DNA of 34,949 bases, from NCBI RefSeq assembly GCF_003852515.1, contig NZ_QAJK01000018.1:1-34949 (forward strand), written 5' to 3'. Positions within the stretch are counted from its first letter, which is position 1, and each line of letters starts with the position of its first letter. This stretch comes from Variovorax sp. KBW07. GTDB taxonomy: Bacteria; Pseudomonadota; Gammaproteobacteria; Burkholderiales; Burkholderiaceae_C. The notes beneath the pieces were generated by a model. It searched no databases. It saw only the letters and a list, made by a program, of their open reading frames with translations, and had not been told where the DNA came from. Below, in pieces: positions 17,003 through 26,393 of the stretch. Both the position numbers and the translations under genes were made by a program.

Positions 17003-17956
17003 TCAGTCGTACAGCACTGCCGCGATCTTGGGATCGGCAATGTTGGTCTTGTCGTACCAGAAGAACCCGGTGTCGACGACCTTGGGCAGCTTCTCGCCCC
17101 TGATCGCCTTGACGGCCATCTCGACGGTCTTGTAGCCCATGCCCACGGGGTTCTGCGTGATGGCGCCGGCCATGCTGCCGTCCATGATGGCGTTCTTCTG
17201 CTGCTTGCCCGAGTCGTAGCCGATGATCACGACCTTGCCGCCGCGCTTCATTTCCTTCACGCCGTTGACCACGCCGATGGCGGAGCCCTCGTTGGCACCG
17301 AAGATGCCCTTGATGTTGGGTGATGCCTGCAGGATCGACTTGGTGATTTCGGTCGACTTCAGCTGGTCGCCGCCGCCGTACTGAACGCTCACGATCTTGA
17401 TGTTCGGGTAGGTCGACTTGATGCGGTTGACGAACCCGTCGCGCCGGTCGACGCCGGTGCGGCTGGTCTGGTCGTGCACCACCAGCGCGACTTCACCCGA
17501 CTTGCCGATCAGCTCCGCCATCTTGTCGGCGGCCAGCGCGGCGGCAGCCTTGTTGTCGGTCGTGGTGGTGGTCACGGGAATGTCGCTGTCCACGCCGGAG
17601 TCGAACGCCACCACGGGAATCTTCGCGGCCTGCGCCTTCTTCAGCAACGGAATGGCGGCCTGGCTGTCGAGTGCTGCAAAGCCGATGGCCTGCGGCTTCT
17701 TGGCGAGTGCGGCGGAGAGCATGTCGATCTGCTTGTCGACCATGGCCTCGGTCTCGGGGCCTTCGAAGGTGACCTTGACCTTCAGGTCTTTCGCGGCCTG
17801 GTCGGCACCCGATTTGACGGCCTGCCAGAACTGATGCTGGAAGCCCTTGGACACCAGCGGGATGTAGATCTCTTGCGCCTGCTGCGCGTGCGAAAGACCC
17901 GACAGGCCGATGAAGGACGCGGCCAGCGTGGTGGCAATTGCTCTTCTGTGAATCAT
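17003..17956 (-). CDS. Periplasmic sugar-binding protein of an ABC importer (L-fucose predicted)
   Basis: The 317-residue RbsB-type binding protein has a Sec signal (MIHRRAIATTLAASFIGLSG, cleavage after SHA) and the two-lobe pattern: VSKGFQHQFWQAVKSGADQA, VVAFDSGVDSDIPVTTTTTD, HDQTSRTGVDRRDGFVNR, GIFGANEGSAIGV, and VVIIGYDSGKQQ. It captures a sugar in the periplasm and delivers it to the permease. The start is ATG 17956 with AAGGAGA 6 bases upstream. The position inside a fucose operon points to L-fucose; the ligand is not readable from the sequence. In this operon the binding-protein gene follows the permease, whereas rbs-like operons often end this way too. Confidence 0.88.
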   Translation of the reverse strand: MIHRRAIATTLAASFIGLSGLSHAQQAQEIYIPLVSKGFQHQFWQAVKSGADQAAKDLKVKVTFEGPETEAMVDKQIDMLSAALAKKPQAIGFAALDSQAAIPLLKKAQAAKIPVVAFDSGVDSDIPVTTTTTDNKAAAALAADKMAELIGKSGEVALVVHDQTSRTGVDRRDGFVNRIKSTYPNIKIVSVQYGGGDQLKSTEITKSILQASPNIKGIFGANEGSAIGVVNGVKEMKRGGKVVIIGYDSGKQQKNAIMDGSMAGAITQNPVGMGYKTVEMAVKAIRGEKLPKVVDTGFFWYDKTNIADPKIAAVLYD

Positions 17957-18012
17957 GCAAAGTCTCCTTGGGGTTGTAGAAAAACGGAAAGGGGAAAAAA
18001 GGGGAAAAGAGT

Positions 18013-19068
18013 TCAGTGCTTGCTGCCGCTGCGGCGGCGCAGGATGTCGGCATACACGGCAAGAATGATGATCACGCCGGTGATCACTGTCTGCCACTCC
18101 TGCGCGACCGAGAGAATGCGCAGGCCGTTGATGAGCACGCTCATGATGAAGGCGCCGATGATCGTGCCGACGATGGTGCCGGTGCCGCCGCTGAGCGACG
18201 TACCGCCAATGACCACCGCCGCGATGGCATCGAGTTCGTAGCCCTGCCCCAGCGCGGGCTGCGCGGAGTTCAGGCGCGAGGCAATCAGCAGGCCCGCGAT
18301 GCCGCAGATGCCGCCGCTTACCGTGTAGACCACGACCTTCCAGAAATCGGTGTTCACGCCCGAGAGGCGCACCGCTTCTTCGTTGCTGCCGAGCGCGAAG
18401 GTGTAGCGCCCCAGGATGGTCTTGTTGAGCAGGATGCTCGCGGCCACCGCCACCAGGAACAGGATGAGCACCGCGTTAGGAATCGGCAGCGACGGAATGA
18501 AGTAGCCGATCAGCGAATCTTGCGAAATGGCCGGAAAGTCCGGCGTGTCGTTGAAGTAGATCGGCTTGGTGCCCGAGATCACCAGCGACAGGCCCTTGAG
18601 CAGCATCATCATGCCGAGCGTGGCAATGAAGGGCGGGATCTTGAGCTTGGCGATCAGCACGCCCGACACAAAACCCGCCAGCGCGCCGAAGAAGATGGCC
18701 GCCGCAATGCCCAGCGCCAGCGGCATGCCCATGTAGGTGAGCACCACGCCGGCCATGACGGCGCAGAAGGTCATGAGCGTGCCCACCGAGAGGTCGATGC
18801 CCGCGGTGATGATGACGAAGGTGCAGGCAATGGCCAGCACGCCGTTCACCGCGGTCGATTGCAAAATGCTCACAAGGTTGTCGGTCTGCAAAAACTGCGG
18901 CGACGCAAGGCTGAAGAACACCATCAGCACGACGAGGCTGGCAAAGGCGAGCAGCTTCTGACGCGTATCGGGACGAAAAAGCCGGGCCTTCAGCGAGAAG
19001 CCGGGCGAGGCAGCGGTGGTGGGGGTGGGGGCGGCGGGGGTCGTCAACGGGGTATCTCCAGTCGTCAT
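18013..19068 (-). CDS. ABC sugar importer permease (RbsC-type)
   Basis: The 351-residue permease of the BPD_transp_2 family starts with a Pro/Thr-rich cytoplasmic tail of about 35 residues, followed by hydrophobic helices. Family landmarks are NLVSILQSTAVNGVLAIAC, ITAGIDLSVGTLMTFCAV, KLKIPPFIATLGMMMLLKGL, LGRYTFALGSNEEAVRLSGV and ELDAIAAVVIGGTSLSGGTG (the EAA-like coupling loop). It should form the homodimeric channel for the importer. ATG 19068 lies 8 bp after the ATPase stop codon, without a strong ribosome binding site, which suggests translational coupling. A CTG at 19080 in frame is a less likely alternative. Confidence 0.88.
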   Translation of the reverse strand: MTTGDTPLTTPAAPTPTTAASPGFSLKARLFRPDTRQKLLAFASLVVLMVFFSLASPQFLQTDNLVSILQSTAVNGVLAIACTFVIITAGIDLSVGTLMTFCAVMAGVVLTYMGMPLALGIAAAIFFGALAGFVSGVLIAKLKIPPFIATLGMMMLLKGLSLVISGTKPIYFNDTPDFPAISQDSLIGYFIPSLPIPNAVLILFLVAVAASILLNKTILGRYTFALGSNEEAVRLSGVNTDFWKVVVYTVSGGICGIAGLLIASRLNSAQPALGQGYELDAIAAVVIGGTSLSGGTGTIVGTIIGAFIMSVLINGLRILSVAQEWQTVITGVIIILAVYADILRRRSGSKH

Positions 19069-19076
19069 TCGTTTTT

Positions 19077-20588
19077 TCAGTGAACAGCCGCAACTTCGCG
19101 CCGGGTGGCGAGCTGCATGATCTTTTCCTGCGAGGCTTCGCGCCCCGTCAGTTCGCCGGTGATGCGGCCTTCGCACATCACCAGCACGCGGTGGCTCACG
19201 CGCAATATCTCGGGCAGCTCCGAAGAGATGATCACGATGGCCTTGCCCTGCGCGGCCAGCTCGTTCAGCAGCCGGTAGATTTCCGCCTTGGCGCCGACGT
19301 CGATGCCACGCGTGGGCTCGTCGAAGAACAGCACGCCGCAGTCGCGCAGCAGCCACTTGGCGATGACGATCTTCTGCTGGTTGCCGCCCGAGAGCAGCCG
19401 CACTTGCTGGCGCACCGAAGGCGTCTTGATGTTGAGCTGCTTCACGTAGCGCTCGCCGGCCGCCTCGATGGCCGCCTGGTCGATGAAGACGCCCATCGAC
19501 AGGAACTTCTTCATGCTTGGCAGCGCGATGTTGGTTTCCACATCCATGCCGGTGGCCAGGCCGAAGTGCTTGCGGTCTTCCGACAGGTAGCCGATGCCGT
19601 GCGACACCGCGTCTTCCGGCGACTTGATCGACACCTTCTTGCCGCGCATGTATATCTCGCCGGCGTCGATGGGGTCGGCGCCGAACACGGCGCGCGCAAG
19701 CTCGGTGCGCCCCGCGCCCATGAGCCCGGCAAACCCGAGGATCTCTCCCCGGCGCAGCACGAAGCTCGCATCGCGCACCATCGTGCCGCGGCGGATTCCC
19801 TTGGCTTCGAGCACGATCTCGTTGCTCCAGGTGTCGGGAAAGTCGTTGGCCACTTCGGTGAGCTGGCGCCCGACCATCATGGCGATCAGGGTGTCCATGG
19901 GCGTGTCGGCCATCGACACGGTGGCGATGTACTGGCCGTCGCGCATCACGGTCACGCGGTCGGCAATGCGCTTGAGCTCGTCCATCTTGTGCGAGATGTA
20001 GACGATGGCCACGCCCTGCGACTTCAGCTGGCCGATGATGCGGAACAGGTCGGCCACTTCTTCGTTGTTGAGCGCGGCGGTGGGCTCGTCCATGATGAGC
20101 ACGCGCGAGTCGAACGACAGCGCCTTCGCGATCTCCACCATCTGCTGCTTGGCCACCGTGAGTTCGCCCACGGGTGTATCGGGGTCGAGCCGCAGGTTCA
20201 TGCGATCGAAGATGCGCTGCGTGTCGGCACGCATGGTGTCTTCGTCGATGAAGAGGCCGAAGCGCCCACGCGGCTCGCGCCCGATGAAGATGTTCTGCGC
20301 GGCGCTCAGGTGGTTCATCAGGTTCAGCTCCTGATGGATGATCCCGATGCCCAGGGCCTGCGCGGCACGCGGGCTTGCAACGTCCACGGGCTGGCCGTCG
20401 AACAGCACCTCGCCGGAGTCCTTGCTGTAGACGCCCGCGAGTATTTTCATGAGCGTGGATTTGCCGGCGCCGTTCTCGCCCATGAGGGCGTGCACTTCGC
20501 CGGGCAGCAGGTCGAACTGCGCCTTGTCGAGCGCGCGCACACCAGAGAAAGACTTGCAGAGGTCGCGGATGGTGACGATGGGTGGCAT
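19077..20588 (-). CDS. ABC sugar importer ATPase, two fused domains (RbsA/MglA-type)
   Basis: The 503-residue protein has duplicated nucleotide-binding domains. Domain 1 has Walker [10 protein letters not shown] (38-46), a divergent signature [17 protein letters not shown] and Walker [12 protein letters not shown]. Domain 2 has a degenerate Walker A ([10 protein letters not shown]), the signature LLSGGNQQK and Walker [12 protein letters not shown]. The degenerate second P-loop is normal for carbohydrate importers of this class. It powers uptake through the downstream permease. ATG 20588 lies 7 bp after the lactonase stop codon; the longer reading would use TTG 20609. Confidence 0.92.
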   Translation of the reverse strand: MPPIVTIRDLCKSFSGVRALDKAQFDLLPGEVHALMGENGAGKSTLMKILAGVYSKDSGEVLFDGQPVDVASPRAAQALGIGIIHQELNLMNHLSAAQNIFIGREPRGRFGLFIDEDTMRADTQRIFDRMNLRLDPDTPVGELTVAKQQMVEIAKALSFDSRVLIMDEPTAALNNEEVADLFRIIGQLKSQGVAIVYISHKMDELKRIADRVTVMRDGQYIATVSMADTPMDTLIAMMVGRQLTEVANDFPDTWSNEIVLEAKGIRRGTMVRDASFVLRRGEILGFAGLMGAGRTELARAVFGADPIDAGEIYMRGKKVSIKSPEDAVSHGIGYLSEDRKHFGLATGMDVETNIALPSMKKFLSMGVFIDQAAIEAAGERYVKQLNIKTPSVRQQVRLLSGGNQQKIVIAKWLLRDCGVLFFDEPTRGIDVGAKAEIYRLLNELAAQGKAIVIISSELPEILRVSHRVLVMCEGRITGELTGREASQEKIMQLATRREVAAVH

Positions 20589-20595
20589 GGCGCGG

Positions 20596-21471
20596 TCAGT
20601 CCGTGGCAATGTCGTAGAAATGTTGCGCGGTGCCGCGCCAGACCTGGGCCTGCTCGCCAGCCGACAGCTGCCCGATGCAGGCTTCGCTCACGGCAATCCA
20701 GCCCGCGTAGTCGCCGGCCAGCGTGAGCACCGGCCAGTCGCTGCCCCACATCAGCCGTGCAGGGCCGAAGCACTCGAGCAGGTGCTCCCACACGGGGCGC
20801 ACGGCGTTCACCGCGGCATCGATGCGGTGATGCGTGGACGGCGGCGCCTCGCCCCAGAGGCCCGAGAACTTGCAGCACACCTGCGGCAATGCCGCGAGCG
20901 CGGCGATGTCCTTTCTCCACTGTGCAAAGGCCTCGCTGTCGGGTGCGCCCACGGGCGGCTTGGCGCCATGGTCGATCACCACCGGCAGTTGCGGCCACTG
21001 CTTCAGGAAGCGCAGCAGCGGCGCCAGGTGCCTGGGCTGCACCAGCGCGTCGAAGCGCAGGCCGAGCCGCATCAGCACGCGGACCGTATCGGGATGCGGC
21101 ATGAGCGCGATCCAGTCGTCGTCGGGCAGGTCTTGCAGCATCGGCCGCACGCCCTTGAACTTGGGATGCCGCGCCATGCGTGCCAGCGAGGTTGCGGCAT
21201 CGATGCGGCTCAGGTCGACCCAGCCGACCACACCGCCGATGGCTTCGTGGGCCATCGCCAGGCCGAGCATGTAGTCGGTCTCGGCTTCCGAGGCGGCCGC
21301 CTGCACCAGCACCGTACGGTCCACGCCATGGGCCTGCAGCAACGGTGCGAGGTGCTCGGGGAGATAGTCGCGCACCAGCGGCGCGATGGCGGGCACGTCG
21401 GCACGCAGCCATGCGTAGTCGCCGCGCGCGGGTCGCCAGAAATGCTGATGCGAGTCGATGCGCTGGGTCAT
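20596..21471 (-). CDS. L-fuconolactonase (amidohydrolase family)
   Basis: The 291-residue amidohydrolase-superfamily protein starts [22 protein letters not shown], with the HxH metal pair in DSHQHFW. Later elements are [23 protein letters not shown] (metal His), [10 protein letters not shown] and [16 protein letters not shown] (catalytic Asp). This is the COG3618 lactonase pattern shared with Xanthomonas and Burkholderia L-fuconolactonases, which open L-fucono-1,5-lactone to L-fuconate. It leads the catabolic and transport part of the operon. A 126-bp spacer (21472-21597) separates it from the fucosidase gene; that spacer contains two TTGGCCATG half-sites resembling the operator set near the regulator. 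Confidence 0.85.
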   Translation of the reverse strand: MTQRIDSHQHFWRPARGDYAWLRADVPAIAPLVRDYLPEHLAPLLQAHGVDRTVLVQAAASEAETDYMLGLAMAHEAIGGVVGWVDLSRIDAATSLARMARHPKFKGVRPMLQDLPDDDWIALMPHPDTVRVLMRLGLRFDALVQPRHLAPLLRFLKQWPQLPVVIDHGAKPPVGAPDSEAFAQWRKDIAALAALPQVCCKFSGLWGEAPPSTHHRIDAAVNAVRPVWEHLLECFGPARLMWGSDWPVLTLAGDYAGWIAVSEACIGQLSAGEQAQVWRGTAQHFYDIATD

Positions 21472-21597
21472 TCTTCTCGTCCGGGTGAACGGGCCGTGGC
21501 GACGACATGGCCAAAGCCTTGTGCCGCAACCATGCCCGTCGTCTTTTTACTCTTGACTTTCATGCATGCCCAGAAAAAACGTATCGTTGGCCATGCG

Positions 21598-24249
21598 TCA
21601 CGGATTCAGGTAGAGCTCAACACTTCCCAGATAGGGTTGTGCACGCGCACTCTTGATCGTCACTCGCACCGCCGTAGTTGTCGTCGTGTCCAAGGGCATG
21701 ATTCGCTTGTAGCCAATCGCTCCCGCAGTCGCGACCTCTTTCCAGGTGCCATCCGCCTGCCGTGCGCTCACCGACACCGACTCGATACGCTGCCCCTTCA
21801 AGATGTTCTCCTGCAGCACCACACGGTTGAAAGTAATGGCTGCAGGAGAAGTCAGGTCGACGCTGCCGGTTGTTTTTTTCTCCCCCGGTGTCCAGTCGGA
21901 CTCGGGATTGCCATCCACCAACGCATCGAGCGCGGGACTGCTTTGCTTCGCGGTCAACAAGTTGTTGGTGTAGGCCGCACGAACCATACTGCCGAATTTG
22001 TCCAACTCGATGACGTCAGGGTCCGCCAACTTGCCGCTCCTGTTGGGCGGAACATTCAGCAGAAGCACCGCATTCCGGCCCACAGAGTCCTCGTAAAGAC
22101 TGAACAGCTTGCTTGCCGATTTGACTTGGCTATCTTGCCCCGCGCTCCAGAACCAGCCTGGACGAATGGAAACGTCGGCCTCGGCGGGCCACCAACTCAG
22201 ATAGGTGGGCTTCTTTTCTGGCGGGAGATCGGCCCCGCCGATTGCGCGCGCACTCCCCAGAGCCCGGTCGGTGGAATCACCCGACAGGTTGTCGCTCTTG
22301 AGCAGCTCTGTCGGGTCGCCCCGAAATGCGTGTGTACTCCATTCGCTGGCCCTGAACGCTCCCGATTCCGAGCCAACCCAGCGCACGTCGGGCCCGTTGA
22401 CGGCAATGACGGTTTCGGGTTGAAGCTGACGAACAAGCGCGTACCAGTCCTTGACCTGGTAGTTCTGCGCGTATTCCGCGCCGTAAGGGTTGGCGCCGTC
22501 GAACCAGACCTCCCCGACCGGTCCATATTCCGTCAGCAGTTCATACAACACATTCATGAAATAGGCGTTGTAGTCGTCCGCTTGCAGAGTGGTAGTCCTT
22601 GCGGCAATCGGCGTTCGGTTGTCGCCGTCGACCAAGGTCGGAATGGTGACCGACTTCTTGGCACTGCCGTTGGCAAAACGTTCCTCGCCCTGGCGGGCAG
22701 CCTCACCATGCGCATTCTTGATCTGCGCTCCGTCGGCCGGCGACACGTAGAAGCCGACTTTCATGCCATTGGCGTTGGCAGCATCGACGAATTGCCGCAC
22801 CACATTGCCTTTCGGATTCACTCCGCTCGCATCCGCGTTGGCAGTCCACCAAGGCGAGTTCTTGACGCTGTGACGGGTATAGCGCGACGGAAAAAGCACA
22901 AAGCCTTCGTGATGCTTCACAACCAGGATGGCGGTCTTGAAACCATTGCGCTTGAGCACCTTCATCCACTGATCGGGATCAACGTCCATCGGGTTGAACT
23001 GACTGGCTGGTTCAAAACCAAAACTCCATTCCTTGTTCAGAAACGTGTTCATCCCGTAATGCAAGAAGGCTGTAAGCCCTTGGGCCTGCCACTCGTACTG
23101 GGATCTGCTCGGAATGACGTAAGCGCTTTTTTCGACGATTCTTCCCGGGAGATCTCCAGAAACCATCACCGTCTGCGCAAGAGGAATCGCTTCGCCCATC
23201 GCGCCGGGCAAACCCAGAGTCGCGGCGCTGGGGTTGCATTCAGGCGCCTTCAGCTGAAAGTCTTGCGGTTCCGCTGCCGCCGTGAGAGTGCTGACCGCAA
23301 CACCAGCGAACACAAGCTTGGCGCCACGGTTTTTCACCTGAACATCGTTTCCGAACATCACGGCGTTCTCGATAACACCGGAACGCTTGGGTATCTTGAT
23401 GGCGTCCGACTGTAGACAGCCATTGATATGAACAGTAAGGCTGGCACCGCCGTCCGCCGTCGGGATATAGCTCATCGCCAAGTGGTCGTAGGCGTTGGTC
23501 GAGACCGGCGTCGACGCAGTCGAACTCGTATCGTAGTAGGGCGCGGCGTACGCGAACATGCCGTATTGGGGCACCGCATTGGAGGCGTTTGGATATCGGA
23601 AATAGATACCACCGAACGCGCTGATGATGGTGTCAAGGGCCGCAATGCCTGCTCCGCCGCGCTTGACGAGGGCTTCCAGCAACACAGGAGTAGTCAGGTC
23701 GGAACCCGTGACCAGATGGGTCCGGGGAACGAAGACAATCCCCTGTGCACCGCCAGCGGTGGTCACCGATACATCCTTGTAGTCCTCCCCGCCGGTGAGC
23801 TTGGCAACGGAGCCATCGATGACTTCGCCCGTCGCGGGCGTATATCCCAGCACGCTGGTGAACGATCCCGAGAAAGTGACTTTCAACAACACCTTGTCGA
23901 CATGGCTGACCAGTGCCGGTGCCGGTGCCGGTGCCGGCACCGGCACCGGCACTGGCACTGGCACTGGCACTGGCGTAGATGTTGGCGCGAGCTCCGATGG
24001 CAATTGCGGATTGGAGTCTCCCGCCTGCCCAGACGTTGTGCCGCTATTTCCGGCACTGGCAGCAGGTGGTAAAGAGGGTCTATCTGACGTACTGGAGCCG
24101 CCCCCGCATGCGACGAGTCCACCCGCAACAAGGACCAGCATGCATATGCTGGCAAGCGAACTTGTCGCTTTGCGTTTCTGGTTCAACAAGAAAAATTTCT
24201 TCGCTCGTGCGAACAAAGATTCCATCGAAACTGCCAATGCATGCTCCAT
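21598..24249 (-). CDS. Exported GH29 alpha-L-fucosidase lipoprotein (883 aa class, multidomain)
   Basis: Parts in order: a lipoprotein signal with lipobox LVAC (Cys48); a Ser/Thr-rich linker; a (PV)n(PA)n stretch at about 93-112; a concanavalin/LamG-like beta domain at about 115-325; the GH29 catalytic domain at about 375-735; and a C-terminal F5/8-type (CBM32-like) domain. Catalytic landmarks are AFLHYGMNTF, KHHEGF (His446-His447), the nucleophile Asp584 in VWFDGANPYG, and WVGSESGAFRASEWS, where Glu636 is a candidate acid/base as in GH29 subfamily B. It should release terminal L-fucose from glycans at the outer membrane or outside, feeding the porin and importer encoded alongside. ATG 24249 has AAGGGGG upstream. 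GC content looks lower than in flanking genes, so it may have joined the locus later. Confidence 0.9.
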   Translation of the reverse strand: MEHALAVSMESLFARAKKFFLLNQKRKATSSLASICMLVLVAGGLVACGGGSSTSDRPSLPPAASAGNSGTTSGQAGDSNPQLPSELAPTSTPVPVPVPVPVPVPAPAPAPALVSHVDKVLLKVTFSGSFTSVLGYTPATGEVIDGSVAKLTGGEDYKDVSVTTAGGAQGIVFVPRTHLVTGSDLTTPVLLEALVKRGGAGIAALDTIISAFGGIYFRYPNASNAVPQYGMFAYAAPYYDTSSTASTPVSTNAYDHLAMSYIPTADGGASLTVHINGCLQSDAIKIPKRSGVIENAVMFGNDVQVKNRGAKLVFAGVAVSTLTAAAEPQDFQLKAPECNPSAATLGLPGAMGEAIPLAQTVMVSGDLPGRIVEKSAYVIPSRSQYEWQAQGLTAFLHYGMNTFLNKEWSFGFEPASQFNPMDVDPDQWMKVLKRNGFKTAILVVKHHEGFVLFPSRYTRHSVKNSPWWTANADASGVNPKGNVVRQFVDAANANGMKVGFYVSPADGAQIKNAHGEAARQGEERFANGSAKKSVTIPTLVDGDNRTPIAARTTTLQADDYNAYFMNVLYELLTEYGPVGEVWFDGANPYGAEYAQNYQVKDWYALVRQLQPETVIAVNGPDVRWVGSESGAFRASEWSTHAFRGDPTELLKSDNLSGDSTDRALGSARAIGGADLPPEKKPTYLSWWPAEADVSIRPGWFWSAGQDSQVKSASKLFSLYEDSVGRNAVLLLNVPPNRSGKLADPDVIELDKFGSMVRAAYTNNLLTAKQSSPALDALVDGNPESDWTPGEKKTTGSVDLTSPAAITFNRVVLQENILKGQRIESVSVSARQADGTWKEVATAGAIGYKRIMPLDTTTTTAVRVTIKSARAQPYLGSVELYLNP
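23910..23961. repeat. 52-bp near-perfect palindrome inside the fucosidase linker
   Basis: The two 26-bp arms (23910-23935 and 23936-23961) are complementary at 25 of 26 positions with no spacer; the one exception is 23918/23953. It arises because CCGGTG (Pro-Val) units switch to CCGGCA (Pro-Ala) units. The hexamer array continues to about 23974 as GGCACT units. Confidence 0.9.
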
Positions 24250-24291
24250 GACGGATGCCCCCTTCTTCTCTTGATTTTTTTGAATCGAAGG

Positions 24292-24315
24292 CCCGGCGCC
24301 GAAAGGCGCGACGGG
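24292..24315 (-). promoter_or_regulatory. Hairpin between porin and fucosidase genes
   Basis: GCGCC and GGCGC form a 5-bp stem around TTTC on the minus strand. It is extended by CCCG/CGGG across a 2-nt bulge. There is no adjacent T-run; a run of A's follows further on. It may be a transcript-stability or partial-termination element that sets porin and fucosidase levels apart. Confidence 0.35.
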
Positions 24316-24342
24316 TCCGGGATTGCACAAAGCCGATTCGTG

Positions 24343-25416
24343 TCAGAACGAATGACTGATGCCGTAGTAAGTGCCCGACTGCCGTCCGCCGGCCGCAGGG
24401 TTGTTGTTGGTGGCTTCCACCGAGAAATTGGCCTTCTCGCTGTTGTAGACCTTGCCCACCGACGCATACAGCAGCGTGCGCTTGGACAGCGAATAGTTGG
24501 CGCCCAGCATGTACAGGTTGGCATTGCCCGCATCGCGGTTCTGCGTGACGCGGAACACCGACCCGATCAAGGTCAGCAACGGCGTGATCCGGTAGTTGGC
24601 GCCGACCCAGTAGTGGTTGGCCTTGCTCGGCGCGGCAAGCGGAGCATCGGGCGCCGCCAGGTGCTGGTAGCCCGCGAACAGCTTGAGGTCTTCGAAGACG
24701 GTGGCGGTGCCGCCCAGCGTCAGTTCCTTCGAGCGCAGGAACAGGTCGGAGTACTTGCCGTCCTTGTCGCGCGCCACGTCGTAGATGGCCCGCACTTCGA
24801 ACGAAGGCGCCACATACGACAGCGAGACGCCGTCCTTGCGCAGCTTGGTGAAGCCATCGGTCTTTTCGCCGAGGCCCGTTTGCACGGTGGCGCTGAAGCC
24901 GCCCCAGGTGGGCGTCGTGTACTCGATGCCGTTGTCGTTGCCTTGCCAGTTGCGCCCACGCACCAGCGTGGCGGAACCGATGAACTGCTGCCCCGTGGGG
25001 TCGATGTACCAGATGTCGTTGGAGATCGCCAGGTTCTTGCCCAGCACCAGCTTGCCCCAGAAGTCCTGCAGGCCGACATAGGCGCGCCGGTTGAGCAGCA
25101 GGTCGGCGCCGTTGGGCTTGGCCGCGGGCAGATCGAAACCGCCTTCGAGCACGAACAGCGCGGCCATTCCGCCGCCCAGGTCTTCGACGCCCTTGACGCC
25201 CAGCAGGCTGGTGCCCCACTGGTTGCCGGCATGGCGCCACAGATGGCCATTGCCCTTGCCCTGGTCGTTGGCGATGTTGTTTTGATAGTCGACACCCGCG
25301 ACCGCGCGGCCGTACAGCGTGACGCTGCTCTGGGCCTGGGCGCTGGTGGCGCCGAGGCCCAGGCATGCGAACAATGCGCCCAGAGCGCTTACCGTGGCGA
25401 TGGATCGGATTTTCAT
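24343..25416 (-). CDS. Outer-membrane porin, trimeric general-porin family
   Basis: The 357-residue protein has a Sec signal (MKIRSIATVSALGALFACLG, cleavage after AQA) followed by SSVTLYGRAVAGVDYQNN, the usual first strand of Burkholderiales porins. It has alternating strands, a GWGTSLLG-like turn (QWGTSLLGVKGVEDLGGG), LNRRAYVGLQDFWGKLVLGK and a C-terminal Phe (YYGISHSF), the signal for outer-membrane assembly. It should allow sugar diffusion. ATG 25416 is chosen for its signal peptide and AGGGGACA upstream. It is the first minus-strand gene next to the regulator, so it probably starts the fucose operon and is controlled from the palindromes at 25488-25632. Confidence 0.9.
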   Translation of the reverse strand: MKIRSIATVSALGALFACLGLGATSAQAQSSVTLYGRAVAGVDYQNNIANDQGKGNGHLWRHAGNQWGTSLLGVKGVEDLGGGMAALFVLEGGFDLPAAKPNGADLLLNRRAYVGLQDFWGKLVLGKNLAISNDIWYIDPTGQQFIGSATLVRGRNWQGNDNGIEYTTPTWGGFSATVQTGLGEKTDGFTKLRKDGVSLSYVAPSFEVRAIYDVARDKDGKYSDLFLRSKELTLGGTATVFEDLKLFAGYQHLAAPDAPLAAPSKANHYWVGANYRITPLLTLIGSVFRVTQNRDAGNANLYMLGANYSLSKRTLLYASVGKVYNSEKANFSVEATNNNPAAGGRQSGTYYGISHSF

Positions 25417-25487
25417 CTTCTTGTCCCCTGTGTTTAAGAACCGATGGCCTGCCAGGAACGCGAGCCCCTGGTGTGTGACAGCTTTTT

Positions 25488-25632
25488 TTGGCCTTACCAA
25501 TTTTGGTATGACCACTTTGCCACTAACGAGAATTGGCCTTACCAGAACAAACCCTCCCCGGGTTTCCCTCTAAGAAAGTAAACGTGAAGAGCGCAAATTG
25601 CGCGGCGCGCGGTGTCAAACTGGCATGACCAA
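25488..25632. promoter_or_regulatory. Four related palindromes, putative operators of the GntR regulator
   Basis: TTGGCCTTACCAA (25488-25500), TTGGTATGACCAC (25503-25515), TTGGCCTTACCAG (25533-25545) and CTGGCATGACCAA (25620-25632) share the form TTGG-N5-CCAA. FadR-type GntR regulators bind operators of the form TGGTnnnACCA, and site 2 fits that exactly. Centres are 15, 30 and 87 bp apart. The sites cover the space between the porin start and the regulator start, so the regulator probably controls both directions. Confidence 0.7.
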
Positions 25633-25661
25633 TTAGCCAGATAGTTCCTGAGTTGACCCAG

Positions 25662-26372
25662 ATGCTTCCTCCCGCCAAGCCCGCCGACACCCGCCGGCTC
25701 TATCAACAGATCGCCGACCAGATCCGCGCCGTCATTCGCGACGGCAACATGTCCGCGGGCATGCGCCTGCCCCCGGAGCGCGAACTGGCCCTGCAGTTGG
25801 GTGTGTCCCGGCCTTCGCTGCGCGAAGCGCTGATCGCCCTGGAAATCGACGGGCGCATCGAGATACGGATGGGTTCGGGTGTTTACGTTTGCGCGGTGCA
25901 AGACGCGTCCGAGCACGACACGCCGGCGGTCGGCGAGAGCCCGTCAGAAATGATGCAGGCCCGCGCGATGCTCGAAGGCTCGGTCATCACGCTGGCCGCC
26001 GCACGCGTCACCGCGCAGAACCTGGAGCCCGTGAAGGCGTCCCTGGAAAGCATGCGGCAGGACGGCGTCCAGGGCCGCACGCAGATCGAGAACGACCGGC
26101 GCTTTCATCTCGCCATCGCGGAGATGACGGGCAACGCCGTGCTGGTCAGGCTGGTGGGAGAACTGTTCGACGGGCGGCACAGCCCGATCTCGTCGCGCAT
26201 GAGCGCGCGCACCGAAGACTCGCACGCCTGGACCGCCGCGTTCGCCGAGCACGAGGCCATCTACCGTGCACTGGAAGCGCGCGACCCGCAGGCTGCGATG
26301 ACGGCAATGCTTCATCACCTGAGCGCATCGCATGCGCGTTGGGCGGGCGAGGCTTCAGGATCGGCCGGCTGA
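25662..26372 (+). CDS. GntR-family transcription regulator, FadR/FCD subfamily
   Basis: The 236-residue protein has an N-terminal winged helix (LYQQIADQIRAVIRDGNM, GMRLPPERELALQLGVSRPS, LREALIALEIDGRIEIRMGS). The C-terminal all-helical FCD effector domain carries the metal-binding pattern ENDRRFHLAIAE, with later histidines in AEHEAIYRAL and MLHHLSASH. Such proteins are usually repressors released by a pathway sugar acid. Divergent placement from the fucose genes and the four palindromes between them suggest it represses that operon and itself; the inducer might be L-fuconate or a later intermediate. ATG 25662 is taken as the start; TTG 25653 would add three residues. Confidence 0.88.
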   Translation: MLPPAKPADTRRLYQQIADQIRAVIRDGNMSAGMRLPPERELALQLGVSRPSLREALIALEIDGRIEIRMGSGVYVCAVQDASEHDTPAVGESPSEMMQARAMLEGSVITLAAARVTAQNLEPVKASLESMRQDGVQGRTQIENDRRFHLAIAEMTGNAVLVRLVGELFDGRHSPISSRMSARTEDSHAWTAAFAEHEAIYRALEARDPQAAMTAMLHHLSASHARWAGEASGSAG

Positions 26373-26393
26373 GCGGCCAGTCCCAACAACCCA

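Noticed and set aside
19080-23415. Very long plus-strand frames opposite the ABC and fucosidase genes
   Set aside because: They are antisense shadows; the minus-strand proteins carry complete family motifs while these show none.
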